Shown: positions 27,421 through 36,494, numbered from the stretch's first letter. The stretch is 43,437 bases of DNA from an uncultured Lachnospiraceae bacterium (GCA_944376125.1 CALWBQ010000010.1:1-43437); one strand, 5' to 3'. The notes: a model not told the origin generated them from the letters alone. Translations and numbers: made by a program.

Positions 27421-28809
27421 TTAATAATTGTCCCAACTCTCCCACCAAAGTGGTTCCTGAGGGCTGGCAAAGGTTTCACCGCCCACATCTTCGTCATTGA
27501 TCTTTAGAATGATGCCATTGCTTCCAGTCTTGTACTTGGTCCCGATGCTGTCCCGGACAGTAGTGTTTTTCACTGTCTTTCCGCTGGTGTTGACCAGGTA
27601 ATTCTTCACACCGCTGCTGGTCGGCAGAGAGATCGCCAGATACTTATCCCCGCTGTCTGCATACTGAAGGCGCCCCATATAATACAAGTAACCGCCATTG
27701 ACACCGGTATATCCTTTCCCAGAATCCAGGAAATAGTACTGGACAACATTCCCATCGGATTCCTCCACCTTCTGTTTTCCTGTCAGCATGGCGCAGTTCA
27801 TTCTGTCGCTGCCGAAATAATATGCTGTGTATTCTCCTGCATCCTCATCTGTATACACCTTGTGGAGACCGTAGATGGGGTTGCCCTTTTCATTAAACAG
27901 GAAGGTCAGCCCATTTACTCTCTTTAAGTCCTTAGAGGTAGCCTGCCCTTCTTCCGGCCCCATCTCCGGGATTCCCCGGGAATCGAAATAATACCACTGA
28001 ACTTCTCCGTAATCGTCAAATTCATCCGGAGCATACAGGGACATCCAGGTGCCCGTCACCGCTTTCCCGTTTTCATCGTAGTATTTATAGTTCTCAATGG
28101 TGCTGTCCCCACCTACATTTCTCCATCCGGTCTGCATCCGTCCAGTGTAGTCAAAGCAGTAATACTCTCCATTGATCTTTCTCTCCTGGTATTCGGAACC
28201 GCTTGCATCATCCGGGACAACTTTTTTCCCGTTGGAGCTGAAGTAGTACCAGTAGGTTCCGTCACCGGAATTGGACTCAACCGGCTCATTTTTGGAAACT
28301 TCCTCGTAGTACTCGTCCTCCGGAGGATACAGCTTCTGCCACCCTGTGACCATGGCCCCCGACTCATTTGTATAGTACGTATTGTCCAGCACCCAGCCCG
28401 TCTGCATCTCGCCGTCCTCGTCGAAATAATACCACTTGCTGCTGATCTTCTTCCACATTCCCTCCACGCGCTTGCCGTCAGAATTGAAGTAATACCACAC
28501 CAGGCCATCGCTGTTGCCCGAATTTGACTCCAACTGAAGCCACTTTCCAGCAGCCATAACACCGTCATTGTCCACATAGTAGGTATCATCGATCCAGGAA
28601 TTGGTCACCATATAACCGTTCCCGCCAATATAACGCCACAGACCATCTGCGCCCTTTCTCCAGACATCTGTTTCCCGGTTGCCTGAATTATCGTAATATT
28701 CCCAGGCGCCGCTGGCAGTCTGCTGCCACCCTGCCGCCAGGACAGTCACCGCTCCTCCGATCGTCAGCGCCGCTGCCAATCCCAGGACCGCCAGTCCCTT
28801 TCTTCTCAT
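27421..28809 (-). CDS. Secreted protein made of choline-binding-type repeats
   Basis: From the start at 28809 the product has 462 residues. A signal peptide (MRRKGLAVLGL, hydrophobic core, cleavage near VLAAG at about residue 26) is followed almost at once by aromatic repeats of the WYY/F-x-DG-x-M-x-TGW kind along nearly the whole chain, many with inserted acidic segments (for example ESNSGNSDG, PPEDEYYEEV, APDEFDDYGEV). No catalytic domain is seen. The C-terminal 90 residues are less regular and end in WWESWDNY. The ATG is preceded by AAGGAG at a rather long spacing of 11 bases; upstream in-frame starts would fall inside or above the promoter. It is probably exported and bound to the wall, or is a polysaccharide-binding protein. 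Confidence 0.82.
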   Translation of the reverse strand: MRRKGLAVLGLAAALTIGGAVTVLAAGWQQTASGAWEYYDNSGNRETDVWRKGADGLWRYIGGNGYMVTNSWIDDTYYVDNDGVMAAGKWLQLESNSGNSDGLVWYYFNSDGKRVEGMWKKISSKWYYFDEDGEMQTGWVLDNTYYTNESGAMVTGWQKLYPPEDEYYEEVSKNEPVESNSGDGTYWYYFSSNGKKVVPDDASGSEYQERKINGEYYCFDYTGRMQTGWRNVGGDSTIENYKYYDENGKAVTGTWMSLYAPDEFDDYGEVQWYYFDSRGIPEMGPEEGQATSKDLKRVNGLTFLFNEKGNPIYGLHKVYTDEDAGEYTAYYFGSDRMNCAMLTGKQKVEESDGNVVQYYFLDSGKGYTGVNGGYLYYMGRLQYADSGDKYLAISLPTSSGVKNYLVNTSGKTVKNTTVRDSIGTKYKTGSNGIILKINDEDVGGETFASPQEPLWWESWDNY

Positions 28810-28858
28810 AACGAAAACCACTCCTTCTCTTATGTCGGTTCTGCCATTATTATCATTT

Positions 28859-28887
28859 ATTGTAGCAAGAATTTTCAAAGAATTCAA
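28859..28887 (-). promoter_or_regulatory. Predicted promoter of the repeat protein gene at 27421-28809
   Basis: On the minus strand TTGAAT (28882-28887) and TACAAT (28859-28864) are separated by 17 bp, about 50 bp above the start codon. It is arranged back-to-back with the promoter at 28947-28976 of the divergent methyltransferase gene. Confidence 0.7.
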
Positions 28888-28946
28888 CCAAAATAATCTT
28901 TCGATTCTATTACAATTACGCCTGATAAGGAATAACACCTCTTCAC

Positions 28947-28976
28947 TTGACGTTTCCGCAGTCTCTTCGGTATAAT
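28947..28976 (+). promoter_or_regulatory. Predicted promoter of the methyltransferase gene at 29024
   Basis: TTGACG (28947-28952) and TATAAT (28971-28976) are separated by 18 bp on the plus strand. The start of transcription would be near 28983, about 40 nt before the ATG at 29024. Confidence 0.75.
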
Positions 28977-29023
28977 CTTTTTGAGGCTTATGCCATCCCG
29001 AAAATAAGAAAGGATTCTTTGCT

Positions 29024-29884
29024 ATGTGGATTGCAGATAAATGGAAGGATTATGAAGTGATTGACTGCTCGAAAGGAGAAAAGCTGGAGCGATGGGGAGA
29101 CTATCTCCTGATCCGTCCAGATCCCCAGGTCATCTGGGACACACCAAAGGCAGACAAGCGCTGGAAACACCCTAACGGCCACTACCACCGCAGCGCGAAA
29201 GGCGGCGGTGAATGGGAATTTTTCAGCCTGCCTCAGCAGTGGACCATTCAGTATGACAGCCTGACGTTCAACCTGAAGCCCTTCAGCTTTAAGCACACTG
29301 GACTTTTCCCAGAACAGGCCGCCAACTGGGACTGGTTTGGCCGGAAAATCCGGGAAGCCGGGCGTCCTGTAAAGGTATTAAATCTCTTTGCGTACACCGG
29401 AGGAGCCACCCTGGCCGCTGCTGCCGCCGGAGCTGCTGTCACCCACGTGGATGCCTCCAAAGGAATGGTGACCTGGGCCCGTGAAAACGCTAAATCCAGC
29501 GGTCTGGAGGATGCCCCCATCCGCTGGATCGTGGATGACTGTATTAAATTTGTAGAGCGGGAAATCCGCCGGGGAAACCGCTACGACGGCATCATTATGG
29601 ATCCGCCCTCCTACGGCAGGGGACCCAAGGGGGAAATCTGGAAGATCGAAGATGCGATTCATCCGCTGGTTAAACTCTGCGCCCAGCTTCTGTCCAAAGA
29701 TCCTCTGTTCTTCCTGATCAATTCCTATACCACCGGGCTGGCCCCGTCTGTCTTGTCCTATCTGATTGGAACTGAGGTAGTCCCCGCCTGCGGAGGCCAT
29801 GTCAAAGCAGAAGAGATCGGCCTCCCTGTCACCTCCAATGGGCTGGTGCTCCCCTGCGGCGCAGCCGGGAGATGGGAAGTCTGA
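29024..29884 (+). CDS. Class I SAM-dependent methyltransferase, RlmI/RlmK-like catalytic domain
   Basis: The 286-residue protein has a Rossmann-type SAM site (NLFAYTGGATLAAAAAG, about residues 120-136, then HVDASKGMVTWARENA) and the catalytic-type DPPSYGRG at about 193-200. This combination is found in the RlmI/RlmK family of 23S rRNA methyltransferases, but there is no N-terminal PUA domain of the usual kind; instead residues 1-110 form an unassigned region with WKHPNGHYHRSAKGG. Substrate is therefore not certain, and nucleic-acid methylation is the likely role. AAGGA stands upstream of the ATG. The gene is monocistronic and converges with the acetyltransferase gene at 29907. Confidence 0.85.
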   Translation: MWIADKWKDYEVIDCSKGEKLERWGDYLLIRPDPQVIWDTPKADKRWKHPNGHYHRSAKGGGEWEFFSLPQQWTIQYDSLTFNLKPFSFKHTGLFPEQAANWDWFGRKIREAGRPVKVLNLFAYTGGATLAAAAAGAAVTHVDASKGMVTWARENAKSSGLEDAPIRWIVDDCIKFVEREIRRGNRYDGIIMDPPSYGRGPKGEIWKIEDAIHPLVKLCAQLLSKDPLFFLINSYTTGLAPSVLSYLIGTEVVPACGGHVKAEEIGLPVTSNGLVLPCGAAGRWEV

Positions 29885-29906
29885 TCCGCCGCTCCCGCAG
29901 CGTCCT

Positions 29907-30545
29907 CTACTGAATCTCCCGGATCATGCAGTACTGCTTTAGGTCAAAAGGCTTCCGCTCCAGTATGCCAAACAGTTTAAAGCCAAAATGCTGATACAGC
30001 GCCACATTTTTCTCATTATGGGTTTCCAGAGAGATCATAAGCCTGTGGGCATGGGCATAAGCGATAGCCTCCTCCAGCAGGAGGCCGCCGTAGCCGTGCC
30101 CCTGCTTTTCCGGATCTACGGCCAGATAAATAATATGCAGGCGTTCCTCCTGATGCAGCTGATCCGTCCAGCGGGAATTCAGATAATCTTTCCCCATGAT
30201 AAAATTGTGGAGAGTCCTCAGGCTAGGGTCTTCCTTGATCAGATACCCATCTGTCTCCAGCTGGGCGCGGGCCTCCGTAAAATAGTATTTAATCAGATTG
30301 TAAGGCTCTGATTCATCCGAAACCACAAGAATGCTGTTGATCTCCGGGCTGTCTGCAAAGATCTCGCAGGTTTCAAAAAATTCCGTCATATCGCACTGGA
30401 ACAGCTCAGGCATCAGCCTTTTTCTCGTCTCCTCATCCGGAATTAGTTTGCAATACAGCGGATCCTTGGCAAAGCAGACGGTGAGGAGCTTCTCTAATTT
30501 TTTTAAGTCCTCCCGCTTTACCCGGTACAGCTTGTCACTGTCCAT
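29907..30545 (-). CDS. GNAT family N-acetyltransferase
   Basis: The 212-residue protein has the GNAT acetyl-CoA-binding loop in VDPEKQGHGYGGLLLEEA (about residues 142-160) and the following NVALYQHFGF strand-helix. The start is the ATG at 30545, with GAGGAG eight bases upstream; a TTG two codons earlier is less likely. It overlaps the end of the M28 peptidase gene by 11 bp, so the two are probably one operon. The substrate is unknown. Confidence 0.85.
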   Translation of the reverse strand: MDSDKLYRVKREDLKKLEKLLTVCFAKDPLYCKLIPDEETRKRLMPELFQCDMTEFFETCEIFADSPEINSILVVSDESEPYNLIKYYFTEARAQLETDGYLIKEDPSLRTLHNFIMGKDYLNSRWTDQLHQEERLHIIYLAVDPEKQGHGYGGLLLEEAIAYAHAHRLMISLETHNEKNVALYQHFGFKLFGILERKPFDLKQYCMIREIQ

Positions 30546-32556
30546 AATCAAATCTCCTCTTTATCTCATTTATTCCCTGAACCATTTTCTCCACCGCCTC
30601 TGTCATATATCGGATATCATCCTGATAATAAGCCTCCTGTCTGGCGATCGCTTCCCGCAGCAGATATTCCTCTTTCTCCAGTCCGGAATGCTCTCCCGAA
30701 CCGTCCTTCTGCTGTCTCAGGCGGTCCCGCAGCATCGTCACCACTTGATACAGATTCTCATGGTGGACGATCCTGCCTGTTCCCCAGCGCAGCCGCTCTT
30801 CTGGCTGGTTCAGCACATAATCTGTAAAATAAGAGAAAACGGCTTCTTCAAAAAGGAAGGCATAGGCGTTATTGTCAATCCCATACAGACACTCCAAGGC
30901 ACCTTTTACATCGCGCTTTCTCAGGCAGTCTTCCGCCTGCTTGAGATGAGACAAATTCCGCTCTGCCGCTTCTTGAGGAAACAGCACGCAGTCCTGCCAG
31001 TCCAGGCGCACAAAATAGTCCTGGCTCTTTTTAAATAGGGAAAGGAGGTCTTTCCGGATTTTTTTTCTCTCTTCCGGAAGGATTTTCTCCCCGCCATTAA
31101 CCGCACTAATGCGCTGATACAGGTCGCCTGCCAACTTTCGGGCCTCTCTCAGCCTGGAAATCAAATCTTCTTCTGTCCCCCTGTCAACGCTTTTTTCAAT
31201 AGCAGCAAAAAGCCGTCCAAAGTCCATAGGCGGAAGGCTCAGCCTGTCCAAAGCCAAAACCAGCCTGCCGTATAATTCATGGTGGAACCGATACACGGCC
31301 CGATCATAAAAATCCTCGTTGTCAAACTGAGAATGGTAGTGAGTTTCCATAAACGGCCCCGCGCTGAAGTCGTTCACTGCAGAAGGGATCCCTGAGATTG
31401 CCATGGAAAAATCATCCGACCATGTCTCAATCGGGCAGAGAACCTGTATGCCTTCAGGGAATGCCTCCCTGTCCTCCGGCACAGTTTTCAAAAATCCTTC
31501 CAGGAAAGATGCATACTCATATGTACTTCTGATCGCATCCTTTTTCCCGTGGGCGTGAGCCGGAAGTTCAAAGTTTAAGTCTGCGATTACTCTCCCAGGC
31601 CAGTCGGGACGGACATGAAAAACCTGTTCGTAAGCTCCTACAGACCAGTCATATTTAGAATTGATGCAGCCCCACTCCTCCGCCGCCATGGCGCAGAAGA
31701 CCAGAGTTTTTTCCGGATGATAGCCGATTTTAACAAGGCCGTCTGCGATGCCAAGCATCATAGCCACAGCCGCATTGTCATCCTGAAAACCGCTGAAATA
31801 AGAATCATAGTGGGCAGACAAGAGAATCATTTCCTCCGGATCTCTCCCGGGTATGGTGCCGATGATATTGTATGATTCCTGCCCGCTCCTAACCTGAGAT
31901 TCTCCGTCGAACTCCACAGTGATGCTGTGCCTCCCGCTCTGGGCAGCCGCCTCCAGCGCCTTTTTCAGCACGGCCGCATCTGCCTGAGAAATAGAAAATG
32001 CCGGGGCATCTGCGGGGCCAGCAATGTCCTGAGCATTCAGGGCCCGGCTGCTGATCTCCCCATAACCGCCTTCCTGGACAGCCAGAACAGCTGCCGCCCC
32101 CTTTAAATGGGCTTGGTACACAGGGAAATTAATCCACCATTCCTCCCGCTGATTCATCTCTACTAAAACCAGCTTACCTGCAGCATCCAGGTTGTCGTAA
32201 TCCCTCTCTGTCCCCTTGCCGGCCCAGACCACCTCGTATGTCTGGAACCCATTGGTATGGAAATCTGTCTGATAGGCCCCCAGCTGGAATTCATACATCT
32301 TTCCTTCCTCGTCGCAAAACCGCATCACTGCCCTGGAAAATTCCCAGGAATCCAACTGAATCCGGTCCTTGTGAACGTCCTTCAGGCCGATCCGCCTCAT
32401 CTCAGACGCCAAAAGCTCCCCTGTCTCAAGCTCCGCCGCCGAGCCGGCAGTGCGGTACCCCAAAACCGGATTTGTTCTGGGCCCTTCCATCTTTTTTGCC
32501 AGCCGGTAAGAAGCATCTATATCCAAAGCATCTGTAAATCGTTTTTCCCAATTCAA
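30535..32556 (-). CDS. M28-family metallopeptidase (aminopeptidase type) with PA-like insertion
   Basis: The 673-residue protein shows the zinc-peptidase signature of M28: SAHYDSYFSG (H249, D251), GFQDDNAAVAM (D259/D260), the catalytic AAEEWG (E293/E294), DLNFE and THYHSQFDN. A protease-associated-like segment lies at about residues 100-220, and the last 200 residues are mostly helical. There is no signal peptide, so it is probably cytoplasmic. The start is taken as TTG at 32556, since the next in-frame start (GTG at 32592) falls inside the promoter; a GTGGTGA Shine-Dalgarno-like segment lies above the TTG. The closest characterised relatives hydrolyse peptide N-termini; substrate not known. 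Confidence 0.85.
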   Translation of the reverse strand: MNWEKRFTDALDIDASYRLAKKMEGPRTNPVLGYRTAGSAAELETGELLASEMRRIGLKDVHKDRIQLDSWEFSRAVMRFCDEEGKMYEFQLGAYQTDFHTNGFQTYEVVWAGKGTERDYDNLDAAGKLVLVEMNQREEWWINFPVYQAHLKGAAAVLAVQEGGYGEISSRALNAQDIAGPADAPAFSISQADAAVLKKALEAAAQSGRHSITVEFDGESQVRSGQESYNIIGTIPGRDPEEMILLSAHYDSYFSGFQDDNAAVAMMLGIADGLVKIGYHPEKTLVFCAMAAEEWGCINSKYDWSVGAYEQVFHVRPDWPGRVIADLNFELPAHAHGKKDAIRSTYEYASFLEGFLKTVPEDREAFPEGIQVLCPIETWSDDFSMAISGIPSAVNDFSAGPFMETHYHSQFDNEDFYDRAVYRFHHELYGRLVLALDRLSLPPMDFGRLFAAIEKSVDRGTEEDLISRLREARKLAGDLYQRISAVNGGEKILPEERKKIRKDLLSLFKKSQDYFVRLDWQDCVLFPQEAAERNLSHLKQAEDCLRKRDVKGALECLYGIDNNAYAFLFEEAVFSYFTDYVLNQPEERLRWGTGRIVHHENLYQVVTMLRDRLRQQKDGSGEHSGLEKEEYLLREAIARQEAYYQDDIRYMTEAVEKMVQGINEIKRRFDYGQ

Positions 32557-32582
32557 TATTCTGTCACCACTCTTTCGCCCAA

Positions 32583-32611
32583 AGTATAGCACTGAGCCAT
32601 AGGAAAATCAA
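32583..32611 (-). promoter_or_regulatory. Predicted promoter of the M28 peptidase-GNAT operon
   Basis: On the minus strand TTGATT (32606-32611) and TATACT (32583-32588) are separated by 17 bp. It overlaps any GTG start at 32592, which decides the gene start in favour of the TTG at 32556. It stands back-to-back with the plus-strand promoter at 32625. Confidence 0.75.
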
Positions 32612-32624
32612 TATGCCCTCCGCA

Positions 32625-32653
32625 TTGCGCCAAATATCTGCAAGTGATACAAT
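32625..32653 (+). promoter_or_regulatory. Predicted promoter of the GNAT gene at 32689
   Basis: TTGCGC (32625-32630) and TACAAT (32648-32653) are separated by 17 bp on the plus strand, 36 bp above the start codon. Confidence 0.6.
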
Positions 32654-32688
32654 CAATTCCGAAAATATTTTGAAAGAGAGGTTCTTTT

Positions 32689-33141
32689 ATGACAATCAGA
32701 CCTTACGAGTCAGCAGACTGTCCAGAGATGGCTCAGCTCTTTTATAACACGGTTCATTCCGTCTGTCTGCGGGACTATACAAACGAACAGGCCGATGCGT
32801 GGGCAGACGGCCGCATCGATCTGAATCAGTGGAATCGGTCTTTTTTAGAGCACCGCACCTATGTAGCAGAAGAAGCCGGGATTATCGTTGGCTTTGGCGA
32901 TATCACCGCAGATGGCTACCTTGACCGGCTCTATGTCCATAAGGACTATCAGAAACAGGGCATCGCCTCCGCCCTGTGCGATGCCCTGGAGCGCTCTGTC
33001 GTCTCCCCCCGTATTCTGGTACACGCTTCCATCACGGCACGGCCCTTTTTCGAGAAACGCGGATACCGTCTGATAAAGGAGCAGACCGTGGAACGCCATG
33101 GGGTTAAGATGACCAATTTTGCCTTAGAGCTGGAGCGCTGA
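32689..33141 (+). CDS. GNAT family N-acetyltransferase
   Basis: The 150-residue single-domain protein has the acetyl-CoA loop KDYQKQGIASALCDALE at about residues 86-102 and the RPFFEKRGYRLIKEQ segment. Its full length matches small stand-alone GNAT enzymes. AGAGAGG stands before the ATG at 32689. Monocistronic between two divergent promoters and the next acetyltransferase gene. Substrate unknown. Confidence 0.88.
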   Translation: MTIRPYESADCPEMAQLFYNTVHSVCLRDYTNEQADAWADGRIDLNQWNRSFLEHRTYVAEEAGIIVGFGDITADGYLDRLYVHKDYQKQGIASALCDALERSVVSPRILVHASITARPFFEKRGYRLIKEQTVERHGVKMTNFALELER

Positions 33142-33262
33142 ACCTACGGACTCAATTTTACAGCAGCCATAACGATTGTGTGATATTTCCAGTCTGTACG
33201 TCGGAAGCGGGTTATGGTAGAATAGCTGCATGGCAATTAACAAACGAAAAACAGGAGGATAT

Positions 33263-33766
33263 ATGACAATTCATATACAGCCGGCGCAGCCGGAAGAAGC
33301 ACAGATCGGTTTCCAATTCATAGACGAAGCGCGGGCGCATCAGAGAGAGCAGGGATTCATTCAATGGGCAGATGATTATCCCAACCTGGATACCGTCAGA
33401 ACTGACATCAGAAATGGGAACGGCTACCTTTTGATGGACGGCCAGGTTCCTTTTGGATATATGTGCATTGATTTCAGCGGCGAAGCCGCTTACGATGACA
33501 TCGAGGGGGAATGGAAGACCTGCCGCCGATACGCAGTCATCCACCGAATGGCCTTCGGCCGCGCAAGAAGAGGCATGGGAATCTCAAAAATCGTATTCCG
33601 CCTGGCCAGGGAGCTGTGTCTATCCAGAGACATTCATGCCATCCGCATCGATACCGGGCTGCAGAACCAGAAAATGCAGCACATTCTCGCCCGTGAGGGG
33701 TTCCAATACTGCGGAACTGTATATTACAGCGGTTCCCCGCGGATGGCTTACGAGCTGGACTTCTAA
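33263..33766 (+). CDS. GNAT family N-acetyltransferase
   Basis: The 167-residue protein has the acetyl-CoA loop RARRGMGISKIVFRLA (about residues 105-120) and the QHILAREGFQYCG segment of GNAT enzymes. The ATG at 33263 is chosen because AGGAGG precedes it by four bases; an ATG at 33230 is followed by no such site and lies close to a -10-like TAGAAT. It follows the similar gene at 32689 but has a gap of 120 bp, and the two are only distantly alike. Confidence 0.87.
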   Translation: MTIHIQPAQPEEAQIGFQFIDEARAHQREQGFIQWADDYPNLDTVRTDIRNGNGYLLMDGQVPFGYMCIDFSGEAAYDDIEGEWKTCRRYAVIHRMAFGRARRGMGISKIVFRLARELCLSRDIHAIRIDTGLQNQKMQHILAREGFQYCGTVYYSGSPRMAYELDF

Positions 33767-33881
33767 CCGCCGCAAAATCCTGTCTGCAGAACTCTGGCGC
33801 CGAGCGCAGCCGCTTTAGCAGCAGTTTCTTTTTCTCTGTTGAGGAACAAAAATGCCCTTAACCGGGTCTAGCCAAGCCCTA

Positions 33882-33933
33882 AAAAGGCGAAGTCAGCAAG
33901 GAAAAATTCTTCTTTCCCGCTGCTTCGCCTTTT
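33882..33933. terminator. Bidirectional intrinsic terminator
   Basis: AAAAGGCGAAG (33882-33892) pairs with CTTCGCCTTTT (33923-33933), continued by CAGC/GCTG with one bulged base; the loop itself can form a GGAAA/TTTCC stem. T-runs flank both ends. It lies between two convergent genes, 33263-33766 and 33996-35561, and can serve both. Confidence 0.88.
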
Positions 33934-33995
33934 CTATATATTGAAGCCTTCATCAGCCAGTCCCTAAAGTTTCATGCAGACAGTCCAGACAAAAA

Positions 33996-35561
33996 TCAAT
34001 CCAGGAATGTGACTACCTTGCAGGGCGTCCGGTAGTTAACCGGAGTGAGGGTGATCCCGGACTCCGGCGTGCTGGCATGGATGACCTGCCCGCCGCCCAC
34101 ATACATGGCCACATGATTGATATAATCTCCGCTGGCATAGAACAGCAGATCTCCAGGCTGCATTTCCGACTGAGAAATCTCACGGCCATTAGCCGCCTGG
34201 TCTCTGGAACTGCGCCCAGTATTGATGCCGAAATGAGCATAGACACTCATAATAAATCCCGAGCAGTCTGCTCCATCAGTCAGGCTGGTCCCTCCGTAAA
34301 CATAGGGATTTCCTAAAAACTGCTTTGCATAGGCCACAATGGCTGTCCGTGTGGCGCTGACCACCTCCTGGGATGCATTTCCGCCTGGCCCATAAGATAC
34401 GCTAGGAGCCGCAGCGCTCTCCGAAGAGGAAGTCCCGGCAGACGGTCCCGCCGGCACTGTCGCGGATGCTGACGTCTCTTTGGAGGTCTGGACAGCAGAT
34501 GTCGTTTCTGCCGCCGGCGCGGAAACCTGCTCATTTTTTCCATCCCCCTGCGGATTGGCAGCTATTGTCCCGTTGACTCCAACCGCAGCCGTCGCAGACG
34601 CAGTTGTCTCAGCTTTAGAAGTCTCCGTTTTCGCCGTCCCAGACTGGCCAGAGTCGGATGTCCCCGGCTCCTTCGCCTCGGCCTCCAGGACCTGATTCAG
34701 TCTCTGGATAGCAGATTCCGCCTCTTGACGCCGTTTTTCCTCCTCCGCCTTCTGGGCCGCCTCCTCCTCCAGGGAGACCGCTTCTTTAAATTCCACCGTA
34801 GTCTTTATGTAGTCCATAGACACGTATCCGGTCAAATCCGTATCGACCGCCAATTTTGCAAAATTATTTTCTTCTCCCAAAACCTGGTACTTGGCCCCCT
34901 GTCCCAAAAGGGTCAGGGTCTCGCTGGTCAGATTGGGCTCGGCTCTGAGACGCAGGGAAGTAGTGTTGATGGTGGCGTACTCTACGCCTACCTCCTTCGC
35001 CAGAGCCTCAGCCGCCTCCCCAGTAACAAAATACTGGGCCTTGATATAGCCGGTAACGCTGCCGGACTGGATTCGGTACCACTGGCCCCCTTCTCCCTCA
35101 ACCGTTTCTAGGATCGTTGCAGCACAGTTATTATAAATCTTGCCCACAATTTCACTCTGGGTGTTGGCCGCCGCCCTGACATTGACATACCCGCTGACCT
35201 GGGAGACCGCTACATTAGCGTAGGCGCTGGCCGCTGCGGCTACCACTGTTTTTTCCTTCGGCGTCTTTGTGGCAGATACCTGCTGCACCTGGGCTGTTTC
35301 CCTCCCCGCAACCTCCTGGGGCTGGGCATACGCCTCCGCCAGCCGGAACCCAGCAGCCTTCTCCGCCGCCCTGGCATCCAATGCTTCCGCCAGCATCCTC
35401 TCCGGTTCATTATTGCTGGCATAATAATTGTTCAGCGCCACTGATATCCCAGCCACCGGCGCCTCTGTATCCGGGTTCATACCGGCAAAGGCCGGCGTTG
35501 TTTTTATGCTGGCCAGGCAGACAAAAGCCCCGGCTGCCAGTATTTTTTTCCATTTCTTCAT
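33996..35561 (-). CDS. Secreted SH3b-NlpC/P60 peptidoglycan hydrolase
   Basis: The 521-residue protein has a signal peptide (MKKWKKILAAGAFVCLASIK, cleavage near AFAG at about residue 26), two bacterial SH3 domains (about residues 115-175 with YVNVRAAANTQSEIVG and about 190-250 with LRLRAEPNLTSETL), a low-complexity Ala/Ser/Thr/Glu linker (about 255-395), and a C-terminal NlpC/P60 catalytic domain. Catalytic Cys433 lies in DCSGF, with His483 in NHVAMY and His495 in VIHAS. Such enzymes cleave the bond between D-Glu and the third residue in wall stem peptides. It sits 15 bp downstream of trxB on the same strand, so it may share its transcript. Confidence 0.93.
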   Translation of the reverse strand: MKKWKKILAAGAFVCLASIKTTPAFAGMNPDTEAPVAGISVALNNYYASNNEPERMLAEALDARAAEKAAGFRLAEAYAQPQEVAGRETAQVQQVSATKTPKEKTVVAAAASAYANVAVSQVSGYVNVRAAANTQSEIVGKIYNNCAATILETVEGEGGQWYRIQSGSVTGYIKAQYFVTGEAAEALAKEVGVEYATINTTSLRLRAEPNLTSETLTLLGQGAKYQVLGEENNFAKLAVDTDLTGYVSMDYIKTTVEFKEAVSLEEEAAQKAEEEKRRQEAESAIQRLNQVLEAEAKEPGTSDSGQSGTAKTETSKAETTASATAAVGVNGTIAANPQGDGKNEQVSAPAAETTSAVQTSKETSASATVPAGPSAGTSSSESAAAPSVSYGPGGNASQEVVSATRTAIVAYAKQFLGNPYVYGGTSLTDGADCSGFIMSVYAHFGINTGRSSRDQAANGREISQSEMQPGDLLFYASGDYINHVAMYVGGGQVIHASTPESGITLTPVNYRTPCKVVTFLD

Positions 35562-35576
35562 ATGTGCCTTCCTCTA

Positions 35577-36494
35577 TTAGCCTTCCATCAGATATCTCTC
35601 CACACTGGTCACCGCATTGGCCCCGTCTGCCGCCGCTGTAATGATCTGGCGCAGAGGTTTTGTTCTCACATCCCCGGCTGCAAAAATACCAGGGCAGGAG
35701 GTCCTGCAGTCCTCCCCCGCCTTAATATATCCATGATCCATCTCCACCAGCCCCTCAAATGCCTGGCTGGCTGGGGTGATCCCCACCGCGATAAACACGC
35801 CGCTGACTGGAAGTTCCCTGGTTTCCCCGGTTTTTACATTCCTGATCAGGAGATTTTCCACCCGGTCCGTCCCCTGAATCTTATCTACCACTGTATCCCA
35901 GATCACCTCAATCTTATCCTGGGCAAACACCTGCTCCTGAAGGCTTTTCGCCCCTCTCAGCTCATCCCGCCTATGGATCAGGTAGACCTTCTCGCACATT
36001 CTGGACAGAAAAACAGCGTCTTCCAGCGCCACATCTCCGCCGCCCACCACAGCAGTCACTTTCTTTTTGAAAAATGCGCCGTCACAGGTAGCACAGTAGG
36101 AGACGCCCATGCCGCTCAGCTCCTCCTCCCCTGGCACCCCCAGCTTTCTGTGGCTGGCGCCAGTTGCCAGAACGACCGCCCGGGCCTCATAAGTCTCGTG
36201 GGCGCAGACAACCAGCTTCACGGCGCCTTTGTCTTCAATCCTCACAACCTCGTCTTCTGCAAACTGAGCCCCAAGGTGATCTGCATGCTCACGGAATTTA
36301 GTTCCCAGATCATATCCGCCTACACCTGGAAGCCCCGGGTAATTGTCCACTTCATACGTTGTCAGCACCTGCCCGCCGCTGACCATCCCTTTCTCAATCA
36401 CCAATGTCTCCAATCTGGCTCTCTCCGCATAGATTGCTGCCGCCAATCCGGCAGGGCCGGAACCTACAATTACCAAATCATATCTCTGTGCCAT
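35577..36494 (-). CDS. trxB: Thioredoxin reductase
   Basis: The enzyme has an N-terminal FAD-binding GSGPAGLAAAIYAERA, the redox-active CATC pair (Cys134 and Cys137 in the chosen frame), the NADPH-binding GGGDVALEDAVFLS and the C-terminal FAAGDV stretch with ITAAADGANAV. It reduces thioredoxin with NADPH. An in-frame ATG five codons upstream (36509) is also possible; the start at 36494 is preferred because the upstream ATG has no spacing to its Shine-Dalgarno-like site. No trxA gene is seen in this window. Confidence 0.93.
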   Translation of the reverse strand: MAQRYDLVIVGSGPAGLAAAIYAERARLETLVIEKGMVSGGQVLTTYEVDNYPGLPGVGGYDLGTKFREHADHLGAQFAEDEVVRIEDKGAVKLVVCAHETYEARAVVLATGASHRKLGVPGEEELSGMGVSYCATCDGAFFKKKVTAVVGGGDVALEDAVFLSRMCEKVYLIHRRDELRGAKSLQEQVFAQDKIEVIWDTVVDKIQGTDRVENLLIRNVKTGETRELPVSGVFIAVGITPASQAFEGLVEMDHGYIKAGEDCRTSCPGIFAAGDVRTKPLRQIITAAADGANAVTSVERYLMEG

